The position numbers and the translations under genes were made by a program. Shown here one piece after another: positions 1 through 10,183 of a DNA stretch of 60,861 nt (its first letter is position 1; the number at the start of each line of letters is the position of its first letter). The notes below the pieces were generated by a model. That model was not told where the DNA came from and did no database searches. It saw nothing but the letters and a program-made list of their open reading frames with translations. The stretch covers positions 1 through 60,861 of the forward strand of contig NZ_JAOASO010000048.1 in the NCBI RefSeq assembly GCF_030158645.1, read 5' to 3'. Source of the DNA: Hydrogenophaga sp. Its GTDB lineage: Bacteria; Pseudomonadota; Gammaproteobacteria; Burkholderiales; Burkholderiaceae_C.

Positions 1-2
1 CC

Positions 3-140
3 TACGACCTGACCAACTGGGCCACGCTCAAGGACTGGCCGTGGAAGCTCTCGCTCATCGACATGGCCTGGGGCACGCTGGTGAGCACCTCCTCGGCGGC
101 GGGCGGCAAGGCCGCGCTCGACTGGGCCACGCGCGGCTGA
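3..140 (+). CDS. DUF2177 family membrane protein, C-terminal end (partial)
   Basis: The window opens inside a plus-strand gene; the last 45 codons read in the third frame and end in TGA. The segment YDLTNWATLKDWP followed by LIDMAWGTL matches my memory of the C-terminal signature of DUF2177 predicted inner-membrane proteins, which are about 130 residues long. The start lies left of the window. Function of the family is unknown. Confidence is moderate because only a third of the protein is visible. Confidence 0.7.
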   Translation, partial: YDLTNWATLKDWPWKLSLIDMAWGTLVSTSSAAGGKAALDWATRG

Positions 141-160
141 GCAGCCGCGGGGCGCCGCCC

Positions 161-397
161 TCAGTGGTCGCTGCCAGCGGGCCTGGGTCCAGCGGCCTCG
201 CCGGCCACGGCCGCTTCGGCCGCCAGCCAGTCTTCGAGGTCGTGGCCATCCGCGCAGCCGCGCGCCTCGTAGAGTGCGTACGCCACTTCGTGGATGCGCA
301 CGGCGTGCGGGCTGTCGGCGGCCGAGCTGTGTGGGTTCGCCGCCGGGCGCTTGACGGCGGATCGGGTGCGCGCGGCACTGCTGGAAGTCTGCTTCAT
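161..397 (-). CDS. DUF2934 domain small protein
   Basis: A 78-residue protein starting at the ATG at 397, which has a clear ribosome-binding site (AGGAG, 7-base spacer). The C-terminal half contains RIHEVAYALYEARG and GHDLEDWLAAE, the signature of the short DUF2934 domain found in many Proteobacteria. The N-terminal half is Ser/Ala/Arg-rich and probably disordered. Role unknown; no membrane segment. It stands alone, convergent with the DUF2177 gene and tandem with the antitoxin-like gene to its right. Confidence 0.7.
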   Translation of the reverse strand: MKQTSSSAARTRSAVKRPAANPHSSAADSPHAVRIHEVAYALYEARGCADGHDLEDWLAAEAAVAGEAAGPRPAGSDH

Positions 398-583
398 GTG
401 CGGGCTCCTGTGACATTCACCGGTGGCCGTGAGGTCCGGGTCTCCCGACCTGGAACGCCCGTCTGGCCACAAGGCGTCCATCTTCGGCAGGTGCATGCGC
501 ACCGCATTGAGCAGGCTCAGGCAAACGCCATCCCGTGGCGGCGCATGGCCACCCTCGCGGGTGTTGGGGCCGAGCCGCCGGGC

Positions 584-1120
584 TCAGTGCCCGCCGGCCA
601 CGAAACGGTCGGCACGCGCGGCCTGCAGCACCGCGGGGAAGCTGTGGTGCATGGCAGAGACCGGGCGGGCGCCGGCGAGCCAGTCGTTGGGCGTGACGAA
701 CCAGAGCGCGAGCTCCACGTCGTCGAAGACCGGTCGCAGCTCTCCGAGCAACGGACCCATGCCATCGACCACCGACGCCGTGGGCAGATCGAACTGGAAC
801 AGGGGAAACAGCGGGCCCCAGGGGCTCTCGATCGACACCACCGAGCGCGACACGATCCAGCGCGCAACCAGCGACACCGGCAACGAGTCGGGCAACCAGC
901 CGGCCACCTCGCAGCGGTGGCGGATCAGCTCGGCCAGGTCGTCGCCGTTGACCAGCCCGCCGGTGCCCGTGAAGGCCGCGGCGGTGGACAGCCAGTGCAG
1001 CGGCACCACGGCATTGGTGCGTTGGGTGTAGATCTTGCGCACAGCCGCGGTCAGTCCCTCCGGGGAGGCGTTCTCGGGCAGTTGGGACTGGGATCGGGCG
1101 CGAAACATGGGCATCTCCAT
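584..1120 (-). CDS. MbcA/ParS/Xre-type antitoxin-like protein
   Basis: A 178-residue protein. I chose the ATG at 1120 because GGAGG sits five bases before it; an ATG further upstream lacks such a site. The C-terminal half (FPLFQFD, then VELALWFVTPNDWL, RPV and VLQAARADRFVA) resembles the toxin-binding domain (DUF2384) of Xre/MbcA/ParS antitoxins, which normally pair with RES-domain toxins. No RES gene is adjacent, so it is an orphan or has another role. The N-terminal half is unrecognised. The family call rests on motif memory only. Confidence 0.55.
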   Translation of the reverse strand: MEMPMFRARSQSQLPENASPEGLTAAVRKIYTQRTNAVVPLHWLSTAAAFTGTGGLVNGDDLAELIRHRCEVAGWLPDSLPVSLVARWIVSRSVVSIESPWGPLFPLFQFDLPTASVVDGMGPLLGELRPVFDDVELALWFVTPNDWLAGARPVSAMHHSFPAVLQAARADRFVAGGH

Positions 1121-1236
1121 GGTGACCTCCAAGCGTGCGCCTGGCAAAGGTGCAAGCCTGGGGCCGATGGCCGATCTGGTCTGTGCGGTGCCCAACCCAT
1201 GCCCGGGCCAACCACACCGGTCGGGTGGCGGGGGTC

Positions 1237-1413
1237 TCAGCGGTCCGGCTCTTCACCGGGCTGGTGCCCGCCGGTTGCAGCCGGGGGCGGCGTTGGCGAA
1301 GGGTCGGCCTGGGGGAAGCACATGCGTTCGCCGTCCCAGCGCTGGCCGCACCAGCACTGGCCGTCGTCGTTGATGATGCAGGTGCCGGTGCCGCAGCAGC
1401 GGGGGTCTTCCAT
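1237..1413 (-). CDS. Small cysteine-rich protein, hypothetical
   Basis: A 58-residue protein with ATG at 1413 preceded by AGGA. It has six cysteines (about residues 6, 7, 12, 20, 22 and 32), including a CWC pair, then a Pro/Ala-rich tail. The clustering suggests metal binding or a disulfide-stabilised fold, but I do not recognise the family. It may share a transcript with the antitoxin-like gene 117 bases downstream. Confidence 0.5.
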   Translation of the reverse strand: MEDPRCCGTGTCIINDDGQCWCGQRWDGERMCFPQADPSPTPPPAATGGHQPGEEPDR

Positions 1414-1498
1414 GGTGGGTCCTGTCGGCGGAGGGTGAAGGTGCTCACGAGCATATCGCGCTCTGGCTTGCACACCGTGCGTGCCATGATGTTGACCC

Positions 1499-2158
1499 GT
1501 GCTGCCCATCCTGTATTCCTTTCGCCGCTGTCCCTACGCCATCCGCGCGCGCCTGGCGCTGTGCCAGGCTGGCGTGGCGGTGGCGCTGCGTGAGGTGGTG
1601 CTGGCCGACAAACCGGCGGCCATGCTCGCGGCCTCACCGGCGGGCACGGTGCCGGTGCTGCAGTTGCCCTCGGGCGAGGTGATCGCCCAGAGCCTGGACA
1701 TCATGCGCTGGGCCCTGGCGCTGCAGGACCCCGACGGCTGGCTGGCGCGCGGCGACACACCCGAGCAGCGCGCGCTCACCCACGCCTGCGACGGCGCGTT
1801 CAAACACGCGCTCGATCGCTACAAGTACGCCGAACGCCACCCCGAGCGCAGCGCACACGCGTGGCGCGAAGACGCGGTGGCGTGCCTGATCCAGCCCCTG
1901 GAATCTCAACTGTCCGAGACGACCCACCTCGGCGGCGAACAGCCGGGGCTGGCGGACGCGGCCATCTTCCCGTTCGTGCGCCAGTTCGCCGCGGTGGACG
2001 CCGCGTGGTGGGTGGCATCGCCCTGGGTGGCCACACGGCGCTGGCACGACCGCTGGGTGGCCAGTGCGTTGATGGCGGCCTGCATGCACAAGCACGCACC
2101 GTGGCGGCCCGGCGCAGCCGTGACCTTGTTTCCGCCCGGCGCACAGGCCACCCCTTGA
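1499..2158 (+). CDS. Glutathione S-transferase family protein
   Basis: A 219-residue protein with a thioredoxin-fold N-terminal domain: LYSFRRCPYAIRARLAL carries the glutaredoxin-like CPYA motif, and AGTVPVL followed by SLDIMRWAL matches the glutathione-binding cis-Pro and Glu/Ser region of GSTs. An all-helical C-terminal domain follows. The GTG at 1499 is the first start after an in-frame stop, so it is the only long option. The stop overlaps the TTG start of the helicase gene (TTGA), which indicates translational coupling. Substrate unknown. Confidence 0.85.
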   Translation: MLPILYSFRRCPYAIRARLALCQAGVAVALREVVLADKPAAMLAASPAGTVPVLQLPSGEVIAQSLDIMRWALALQDPDGWLARGDTPEQRALTHACDGAFKHALDRYKYAERHPERSAHAWREDAVACLIQPLESQLSETTHLGGEQPGLADAAIFPFVRQFAAVDAAWWVASPWVATRRWHDRWVASALMAACMHKHAPWRPGAAVTLFPPGAQATP

Positions 2159-4449
2159 ACGCGCAGGCACCCACACCGCCCGAGGGCTTGCAGGTCGCGG
2201 TGCGCGTGCTGTGCGCCTTCACCGCCCAGGCCGGCGACCTGGACCTGCGTTTCACACCCTCGCCCACCGCGCAGGACGGCGTGGCCGGCCACGAGGCGGT
2301 GACCGCGCGGCGGGCCGCGCCTTACCAGCGCGAAGTGCCGCTGCGCGCGCGGTTCGGCGACCTGCTGGTGCAGGGCCGCGCCGATGGTTTCGACCTCGGT
2401 GCTCCGCGTCTGGAAGAAATCAAGACGCACCGCGGCGACGTGGCGCTGGTGCGCGAGAACCACCGCGCGCTTCACTGGGCGCAGGCGCGTGTTTACGCGT
2501 GGATGCTGTGCGAGCAGCTGGGGCTGGAGCGCATCGAAGTCGCGCTGGTGTACTTCAACATCGACACCCGGCTGGAGACCGTGCTGAACAGCTGGCACAC
2601 CGCCGACGAACTGCGCCAGCACTTCAACGACCTGTGCGCGCGCTACATCCACTGGGCGCGCGGCGAGCAGGTCCACCGCCTGGCGCGCGACGCACAGCTG
2701 CAGACGCTGGCCTTTCCGTTCGACGGTTTCCGCACGGGCCAGCGCGAGCTGGCCGGTGCCACCTGGCGCACGCACCGCCACGGCAGGCACCTGCTGGTGC
2801 AGGCACCCACCGGCATCGGCAAGACCATGGCCACGCTGTTCGGTGCGCTCAGGGCCATGCCCGCGCAAGGCACCGACAAACTGCTCTACCTCACCGCCAA
2901 GACGCCGGGCCGCCGGCTCGCGCTCGATGCACTGGCCCGGCTGCAACCCGCCGCGTCCACCGGGCGCCTGCGGGTGCTGGAGCGCGTGGCGCGCGAGAAG
3001 GCCTGCGAACACCCCGACAAGGCCTGCCACGGCGACTCGTGCCCGCTGGCCAGCGGCTTCTACGACCGGCTGCCGCGGGCGCGCGACGAAGCCGCGCAGA
3101 CCGCCTGGCTGGACCAGGCGGGCCTGCGCACCGTCGCGCTGAAACACGACGTGTGCCCCTACTACCTCGGCCAGGACATGCTGCGCTGGAGCGACGTGGT
3201 CGTGGGTGACTTCAACCACTTCTTCGACCTCAGCGCCCACGCCTGGGCGCTCACCGTGGGCGAGCCCTGGCGCGTGGGCCTGCTCGTCGACGAGGCGCAC
3301 AACCTGATCGAGCGCGCGCGGCTGATGTACAGCGCCGAACTCGAACCGGCCACCCTGGCGGCGCTGCGCCAGGCGCCACCCAAGGGGCTCAAGGCCTCGC
3401 TCGATCGACTGCACCGCTTCTGGGGCACGCTGGGCCGGGGCCAGGCGGCCGGGCAGGTGCTGCTCAACGATCTGCCCGAGGGCCTGGTGGGCGCGCTGCA
3501 GCAGCACGCCGCCGACCTCTCGGAACACCTGGCGCTGGACGCCACCGCGCCCGATGTGCGGGTGCAGGCCTGGCTGTTCGAGGTGCTGCACTTCGTGCGC
3601 GTGGCCGAGGTGTTTGGCGACCACTCGCTGGTGGAGATCACGCGCACGGATGCGGCTGCGCGCACCCGCGCGCCCCGGCCGCGGCTGGCCATCCGCAACC
3701 TCGTGCCCGCGCCGCACCTGCAGCCGCGCTGGCAGGCGGCGCACAGCGCCACGCTGTTCTCGGCCACGCTCAGCCCCATGGACCACACCATCCACCTGCT
3801 CGGCCTGCCCGCCGACGTGGCGCGGCTGGACGTGCCCTCACCCTTCGACCCGGCACAACTGCAGGTGCGCATCACACCGCACATCTCCACCCGCTACCAG
3901 GACCGCGCCGAATCGCTCGACGCGGTGGTGGCGGTGATGGCCGAACAGTTCCAGGCCAAGCCGGGCAACTACCTCGCGTTTTTCAGCAGCTTCGACTACC
4001 TGCAACAGGTGCTGGCGCGCTTTGCTGCCGTGCACCCGGACATTGCCGCGTGGTCCCAGTCGCGCGGCATGGCCGAGCTGGACCGATCTGCGTTTGTGGC
4101 CCGCTTCACCGAGCACAGCCAGGGCATCGGTTTTGCCGTGCTCGGCGGGGCATTTGGTGAAGGCATCGACCTGCCGGGCCAGCGCCTGATCGGGGCCTTC
4201 ATCGCCACGCTGGGCCTGCCCCAGGTGAACCCGCTGAACGAACAGCTGCGCGCGCGGCTGCAGCTTCAACACGGCCGCGGCTACGACCACGCCTACCTGT
4301 TTCCGGGCTTGCAGAAGGTGGTGCAGGCCGCGGGGCGCGTGATCCGCGGACCCGACGACCGCGGCGTGGTGGTGCTGATGGACGACCGCTTTGGTCGGCC
4401 CGAGGTGCGCGGCCTACTGCCACCCTGGTGGCGGATCGAGCGCGGCTGA
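2155..4449 (+). CDS. DinG/XPD-type DNA helicase with N-terminal PD-(D/E)XK nuclease
   Basis: A 764-residue protein read from TTG 2155, which overlaps the preceding stop. Residues about 1-110 look like a RecB/Cas4-type nuclease fold (RADGFD followed by LEEIK, giving D77, E88 and K90). A superfamily 2 Rad3/XPD helicase follows: Walker A APTGIGKT near 217, four cysteines (C284, C291, C296, C334) that could hold the Fe-S cluster, DEAH box VDEAHN near 379, and motif VI QAAGRVIRGPDD near the C terminus. A 5'-3' DNA helicase-nuclease acting on damaged or displaced strands is inferred. The gene converges on cbbX. Confidence 0.85.
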   Translation: MNAQAPTPPEGLQVAVRVLCAFTAQAGDLDLRFTPSPTAQDGVAGHEAVTARRAAPYQREVPLRARFGDLLVQGRADGFDLGAPRLEEIKTHRGDVALVRENHRALHWAQARVYAWMLCEQLGLERIEVALVYFNIDTRLETVLNSWHTADELRQHFNDLCARYIHWARGEQVHRLARDAQLQTLAFPFDGFRTGQRELAGATWRTHRHGRHLLVQAPTGIGKTMATLFGALRAMPAQGTDKLLYLTAKTPGRRLALDALARLQPAASTGRLRVLERVAREKACEHPDKACHGDSCPLASGFYDRLPRARDEAAQTAWLDQAGLRTVALKHDVCPYYLGQDMLRWSDVVVGDFNHFFDLSAHAWALTVGEPWRVGLLVDEAHNLIERARLMYSAELEPATLAALRQAPPKGLKASLDRLHRFWGTLGRGQAAGQVLLNDLPEGLVGALQQHAADLSEHLALDATAPDVRVQAWLFEVLHFVRVAEVFGDHSLVEITRTDAAARTRAPRPRLAIRNLVPAPHLQPRWQAAHSATLFSATLSPMDHTIHLLGLPADVARLDVPSPFDPAQLQVRITPHISTRYQDRAESLDAVVAVMAEQFQAKPGNYLAFFSSFDYLQQVLARFAAVHPDIAAWSQSRGMAELDRSAFVARFTEHSQGIGFAVLGGAFGEGIDLPGQRLIGAFIATLGLPQVNPLNEQLRARLQLQHGRGYDHAYLFPGLQKVVQAAGRVIRGPDDRGVVVLMDDRFGRPEVRGLLPPWWRIERG

Positions 4450-4455
4450 GCGCAC

Positions 4456-4475
4456 CCGCCGTTCTCGCACGGCGG
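4456..4475. terminator. Hairpin between convergent helicase and cbbX genes
   Basis: A 6-bp perfect stem CCGCCG/CGGCGG with an 8-base loop fills the 28-base gap between two convergent stop codons. It has no T tract, so it is a weak or structural terminator at best. Confidence 0.4.
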
Positions 4476-4477
4476 TA

Positions 4478-5431
4478 TCAGGTTCCGGCACCGAACAGCC
4501 GGCTGGCCAGGATGTCGGCCGGCATGAGCGTGGTGAGGTCGTCGCGGCTGAGTTCCCGGTCCCGGTCGACGAACAGGCGGCTGGCCTGGCGCAGGCGCGC
4601 GCGGTCGAGCGCGTTGCGCACGCTGCGCGCGTTGGCAAAGTGGGGCAGGGGAATGCGGCGCTGCAGGTAGCTCTCGAACGCTTCGCGCGCGCCCTCGCCG
4701 AAGCGGTAGTTCATGGTGCCGAGCATGCGGTCGGCGATGTCGAGCAGCTCGCCCTGGCCGTAGTCGGGAAAGTCGAGGTGGTGCGCCACGCGCGACGACA
4801 GGCCGGGGTTGGACTTGAAGAAGGTGTCCATGCGGTCCTTGTAGCCCGCCAGGATCACCACCAGGTCGTCGCGCTGGTTCTCCATCACCTGCAGCAGGAT
4901 CTCGATCGCCTCCTGGCCGTAGTCGCGCTCGTTCTCGGGGCGGTAGAGGTAGTAGGCCTCGTCGATGAACAGCACGCCGCCCATCGCCTTCTTCAGCACT
5001 TCCTTGGTCTTGGGCGCGGTGTGGCCGATGTACTGCCCCACCAGGTCGTCGCGCGTCACCGCGACGAGATGGCCTTTGCGCACATAGCCCAGGCGGTGCA
5101 GGATCTCGGCCATGCGCATGGCCACCGTGGTCTTGCCGGTGCCGGGGTTGCCGGTGAAGCTCATGTGCAGCGACGGCGTCTGCGCCTGCAGGCCGAGGTT
5201 CAGGCGCAGCTTGTCGACCACCAGCAAGGCCGCGATGTCGCGGATGCGCGTCTTCACCGGCACCAGGCCGATGAGGTCGCGGTCCAGCTCGTCCATGACC
5301 GCTTCGACCTGGCTCTGCGCGAGCACCTCGTTGACGGTGCGCGCGCCGGTGTCCTGCAACGCGGGCGCTGTGGCGGCTGGCGTGGCCGCGGCGGGGGCCG
5401 CCCCCGGGATGCTGTAGGTCGGAGCGTTCAT
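4478..5431 (-). CDS. cbbX: CbbX, AAA+ red-type RuBisCO activase
   Basis: A 317-residue AAA+ protein that remodels inhibited red-type form I RuBisCO by pulling on the large-subunit C-terminal tail. Walker A GNPGTGKT (94-101), Walker B VLFIDEA (153-159) and the pore-loop motif GQYIGHT (132-138) are present. The first 35 residues are Ala/Pro-rich. It is the last gene of cbbLSX, 11 bases after cbbS, so co-transcription is likely. The start at 5431 is the first Met of the conserved protein; the same frame stays open through cbbS and cbbL, but that is a shadow. Confidence 0.97.
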   Translation of the reverse strand: MNAPTYSIPGAAPAAATPAATAPALQDTGARTVNEVLAQSQVEAVMDELDRDLIGLVPVKTRIRDIAALLVVDKLRLNLGLQAQTPSLHMSFTGNPGTGKTTVAMRMAEILHRLGYVRKGHLVAVTRDDLVGQYIGHTAPKTKEVLKKAMGGVLFIDEAYYLYRPENERDYGQEAIEILLQVMENQRDDLVVILAGYKDRMDTFFKSNPGLSSRVAHHLDFPDYGQGELLDIADRMLGTMNYRFGEGAREAFESYLQRRIPLPHFANARSVRNALDRARLRQASRLFVDRDRELSRDDLTTLMPADILASRLFGAGT

Positions 5432-5442
5432 GTGCCGGGCGC

Positions 5443-5883
5443 TCACTCGCCGTAGCGCTCCGACTCGGGCGTGTCGGTGGCGTAGCTGTGCACGGTGTAG
5501 CGGATGGAGCGGCCCCCCACCTCTTGCCGCGAGAGGCCAAAGCCCGGTTCGGTGGCAGGCCGGTTCACGATGAAGCTCATCACGATCGATTCGGTGTTGC
5601 GCGTCGAGTCGAACGCCATCATGCGGATGTAGTGGTTGGGAAAGGTCTTGCGGCAGGCGTGCAGTTCCACCATCACGCCGGCGGCGTCCTGCAGGTCGAA
5701 CATCGGGTTGCCGAACATCTCCCAATAGGTGTTGCGCGGGTGCGGATCGTCGGTGTATTCGACGCTCCAGGCGTAACCTTTCTTCAGGCCGTATTCGATC
5801 TGCATCACGATCTCGGCGTCCGTGAGATCGGGCAGAAAGCTGAACTGGCCCTGCGTCAGGCGGCCGGTGGGGTTGGTCATCAT
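5443..5883 (-). CDS. cbbS: RuBisCO small subunit (form IC)
   Basis: A 146-residue small subunit, with [16 protein letters not shown] at the N terminus and [11 protein letters not shown] in the core. It has the longer C terminus ([17 protein letters not shown]) expected of red-type form IC enzymes, in which this tail forms a beta-hairpin lining the central pore. It starts 12 bases after the cbbL stop and precedes cbbX. It assembles with CbbL as L8S8 in the cytoplasm. Confidence 0.97.
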   Translation of the reverse strand: MMTNPTGRLTQGQFSFLPDLTDAEIVMQIEYGLKKGYAWSVEYTDDPHPRNTYWEMFGNPMFDLQDAAGVMVELHACRKTFPNHYIRMMAFDSTRNTESIVMSFIVNRPATEPGFGLSRQEVGGRSIRYTVHSYATDTPESERYGE

Positions 5884-5895
5884 GGTGATTGCTCC

Positions 5896-7460
<1,565 letters not shown>

Positions 7461-7485
7461 ATACAGGAAGCCTGCCCCACCCTCG

Positions 7486-8706
7486 TCACCTGCCGCGCCC
7501 ACTCCCCCGACCACCGCCTCCGCTGCTGCTGCCGCTGCTGCCGCTGCTGCCGCTACTTCCGCTACTTCCGCTACTTCCGCTGCTGCCACTGCTTCCGCTG
7601 CCGCTGCTGCCACTGTCGCTCCCGCGGCGGCCGGCGCCATCGTCGCCCGCTTCGCCGCCGCTGCGCGCACCTCGCCCCCCTTCCCGGCCGAACCACAGCT
7701 CGGTGGCCAACACCCGGTTGCGCTCGTCGAGCCGACCCTTCACCTGGACCGGCTGCCCCACGCTCAGTGAGGCCAAACCACCGCCGCGCACCACGAGTCC
7801 GGCACCGAGCTGGACCTTTTCGTAGCCCAGCTCCAGCTCACGCCCCTTCAGGCCGTGCACATACCCTTGCAACACCACCTCGCGCGCGGGGCCGAGCGCC
7901 TGGCGCGTCGGCTGGGGCACCAGGCGCTGTGGCTGCAGCCGCTGACCGTCCCAGTGGCCTTGGGCCAGCCATTCATGCCCGGGCTGCGGCACGGTCTGAC
8001 CGGTCGGCCACACCACCCGGGTTCCCCCCACACGCCAGCCGCCCTCGCGGTCGGGCGTGACCACGCCCGAGGTCTGCGCCAGCCGCGCCGTGCCGGCGGG
8101 CAACGCCTGCACGCGGGAAGCGCGCACCTCGCCATCGGCCAGTCGGTGCCCGCTCACCCGCACCCAGTCACCGGGTCTCAACGGCATCAGGTCGGCCGCC
8201 GCGAGCACCCGCACCCGCTGGCCCAGCACACGAAGCGCCTGCGCTTCCACGTCGATCTGTTCAACGGGACCCACCACCGCATGCATGACTTCGATGCGCT
8301 GCGCCGTCAGCTCCGTGCCGGTTCCCTGCGCGCGCACCACCACCAGCTGCCCGACGGAAAGATCGCGCAAACCGGCGTCTTGTCCATCACGACCCACGGG
8401 TGTGTCGGGTTCAATCTCCACCTCCACACCATTGACGCAGACGCTGGCAAACCCGGTCACCACACCCACGATGCCGGTGCCCCCGATACCACTGCCCTCC
8501 TGCGCCACCTGCCCGGTCCCACCGATGCCGCCCGGATCGACCTTGGCCACCGCGCCGGTGCCGCCCAGGCCGGGCGCCTGCAGGGCCGGGTTGACCAGCG
8601 ACGCCGTGGCACAGGCCCCGGCCAGGCTTGGGCCGGGCGCAGGGGACGTGCAGGACGACAGACACAGCAACGCCAGGGCACCCCAACAGCGCCACCACAC
8701 CGTCAT
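7486..8706 (-). CDS. DUF5666 domain lipoprotein with Gly/Ser-rich tail
   Basis: A 406-residue exported protein. A type II signal peptide ends in LSSC (C19). Then come three GGTG-containing repeats (GLGGTGAV, GIGGTGQV, GIGGTGIV), several beta-barrel DUF5666 units (for example VEIEPDTPV, LSVGQLVVVRAQG, VGQPVQVKGRL), and a Gly/Ser/Arg tail from about residue 345 built of SGS triplets. DUF5666 proteins are small-barrel domains of unknown function. The start overlaps the DUF6502 stop (ATGA), so the two are co-translated. Confidence 0.85.
   Translation of the reverse strand: MTVWWRCWGALALLCLSSCTSPAPGPSLAGACATASLVNPALQAPGLGGTGAVAKVDPGGIGGTGQVAQEGSGIGGTGIVGVVTGFASVCVNGVEVEIEPDTPVGRDGQDAGLRDLSVGQLVVVRAQGTGTELTAQRIEVMHAVVGPVEQIDVEAQALRVLGQRVRVLAAADLMPLRPGDWVRVSGHRLADGEVRASRVQALPAGTARLAQTSGVVTPDREGGWRVGGTRVVWPTGQTVPQPGHEWLAQGHWDGQRLQPQRLVPQPTRQALGPAREVVLQGYVHGLKGRELELGYEKVQLGAGLVVRGGGLASLSVGQPVQVKGRLDERNRVLATELWFGREGGRGARSGGEAGDDGAGRRGSDSGSSGSGSSGSSGSSGSSGSSGSSGSSGSSSGGGGRGSGRGR
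7520..7615. repeat. Imperfect 9-bp tandem repeat inside the DUF5666 gene
   Basis: About ten copies of CCGCTGCTG or CCGCTACTT. They encode SGS/SSG triplets on the minus strand and keep frame. Such arrays can change length by slippage, altering the length of the Gly/Ser tail without a frameshift. Confidence 0.8.
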
Positions 8707-9581
8707 GAGGACGCTCCCGACGCAGTGCCGTCTTGTGGCGCGGCGTAGGCGTACACGCCCAGGGTGAAGCGCTCACGCGGCGCGTCGGCCGGCCGGTCAC
8801 GGTCGCGTTGCTCAGCCGCCTGCACCGCCTCGTTGAGTGCCAGCAGCGTCTGCATGCCGTGCTCGGCGGCGAGCGCCTTCAGCGCGGCCACCGACCCCGG
8901 GCTCAAGCCCTCGGCGTGGACACTGCGGTCCATGAAGGGATCACCGCCCAGGAGGTTGTGGCTGGCGGCGGCGGCGTGGTCGTGCAGGTGGAGTGCGAAG
9001 TAAAAAAGCTTGTCGTCCTCACCCCGGGCCGGCACGAAAGCCTCGACGTTGAGGACGACGCGGCCGCGGTCGTCCAGCTTCACCAGACCGCGGCTCAACC
9101 AATCGTCGAGCACCACACGCGCCCGGATGTCGCTGCTGACACCGGCCACCAGTGCCTCGAATGAGCGCTCGCCGCCGTCGCTGGCCAGGCGCGGCAGCGG
9201 CAGCGGTGCGCCACGCCCGTTGCGCCAGGCGGGGTCACCCAGCCACCGCGAGAACACCTGCGAGGCCAGCGTCACCGTGGCCGGCGGCGGCGCATCGCGC
9301 CGGTGGGGATTTGAACGCAAGCGGCTCACATCCTTGCGGTGCACACCGCTGACCAGGCTCACGCGGCTGTCGGTGGGCGCCTTGCCGTCGAGGCGAAAGT
9401 CGCCATCGGCCACTTCCACAAAGAGCCCCTTGAGCAGATCACTCAATTGCGGATAGGTGATGCCGCGCGCCACCATCAGGTGCACCAGCGGGCGCAGCAG
9501 ACGGCGCAAGGCAGCCACCAGTGCCGGGGACGGACCAGCTGCGGCGGCGGGATCAAGTCGTGGATCGGGTCGGGAGGGCAT
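8703..9581 (-). CDS. DUF6502 family protein, possible DNA-binding regulator
   Basis: A 292-residue protein matching DUF6502. The N-terminal half contains two segments that look like helix-turn-helix: ARGITYPQLSDLLKGLFVEV and DSRVSLVSGVHRKDVSRLR; the second resembles winged-helix recognition sequences. No signal peptide or membrane segment. It is first in a two-gene operon with the DUF5666 lipoprotein. Its upstream region holds three identical-type dyads, so autoregulation and control of the divergent gene are plausible. DNA binding is my inference. Confidence 0.8.
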   Translation of the reverse strand: MPSRPDPRLDPAAAAGPSPALVAALRRLLRPLVHLMVARGITYPQLSDLLKGLFVEVADGDFRLDGKAPTDSRVSLVSGVHRKDVSRLRSNPHRRDAPPPATVTLASQVFSRWLGDPAWRNGRGAPLPLPRLASDGGERSFEALVAGVSSDIRARVVLDDWLSRGLVKLDDRGRVVLNVEAFVPARGEDDKLFYFALHLHDHAAAASHNLLGGDPFMDRSVHAEGLSPGSVAALKALAAEHGMQTLLALNEAVQAAEQRDRDRPADAPRERFTLGVYAYAAPQDGTASGASS

Positions 9582-9606
9582 CTGGATACCGATGGTAACG
9601 CTTTAT

Positions 9607-9681
9607 GTGGGAAAAAATCACACAAATTATTGACGTGGGATTATTTCCCACCAATACTGAATGCGTGGGACAAATTCCCAC
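9607..9681 (+). promoter_or_regulatory. Triple dyad operator with embedded sigma-70 promoter
   Basis: Three 17-bp dyads of form GTGGGA-N5-TCCCAC lie at 9607-9623 (right arm degenerate, TCACAC), 9635-9651 (perfect) and 9665-9681 (perfect), starting 28 and 30 bases apart. A plus-strand promoter TTGACG (9630-9635), 17-base spacer, AATACT (9653-9658) has the second dyad as its spacer and the third at or just after the start of transcription. Dyad one abuts CATAAA (minus strand, 9602-9607), a possible -10 for the divergent DUF6502 gene. This is a classic repressor layout. Confidence 0.7.
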
Positions 9682-9713
9682 ATCTTCAAACACCCCTCTC
9701 CAAGGAGCTTTTC

Positions 9714-10154
<441 letters not shown>

Positions 10155-10183
10155 GCCAGGTACGCGCAGCGCGGCCCCGGCCG

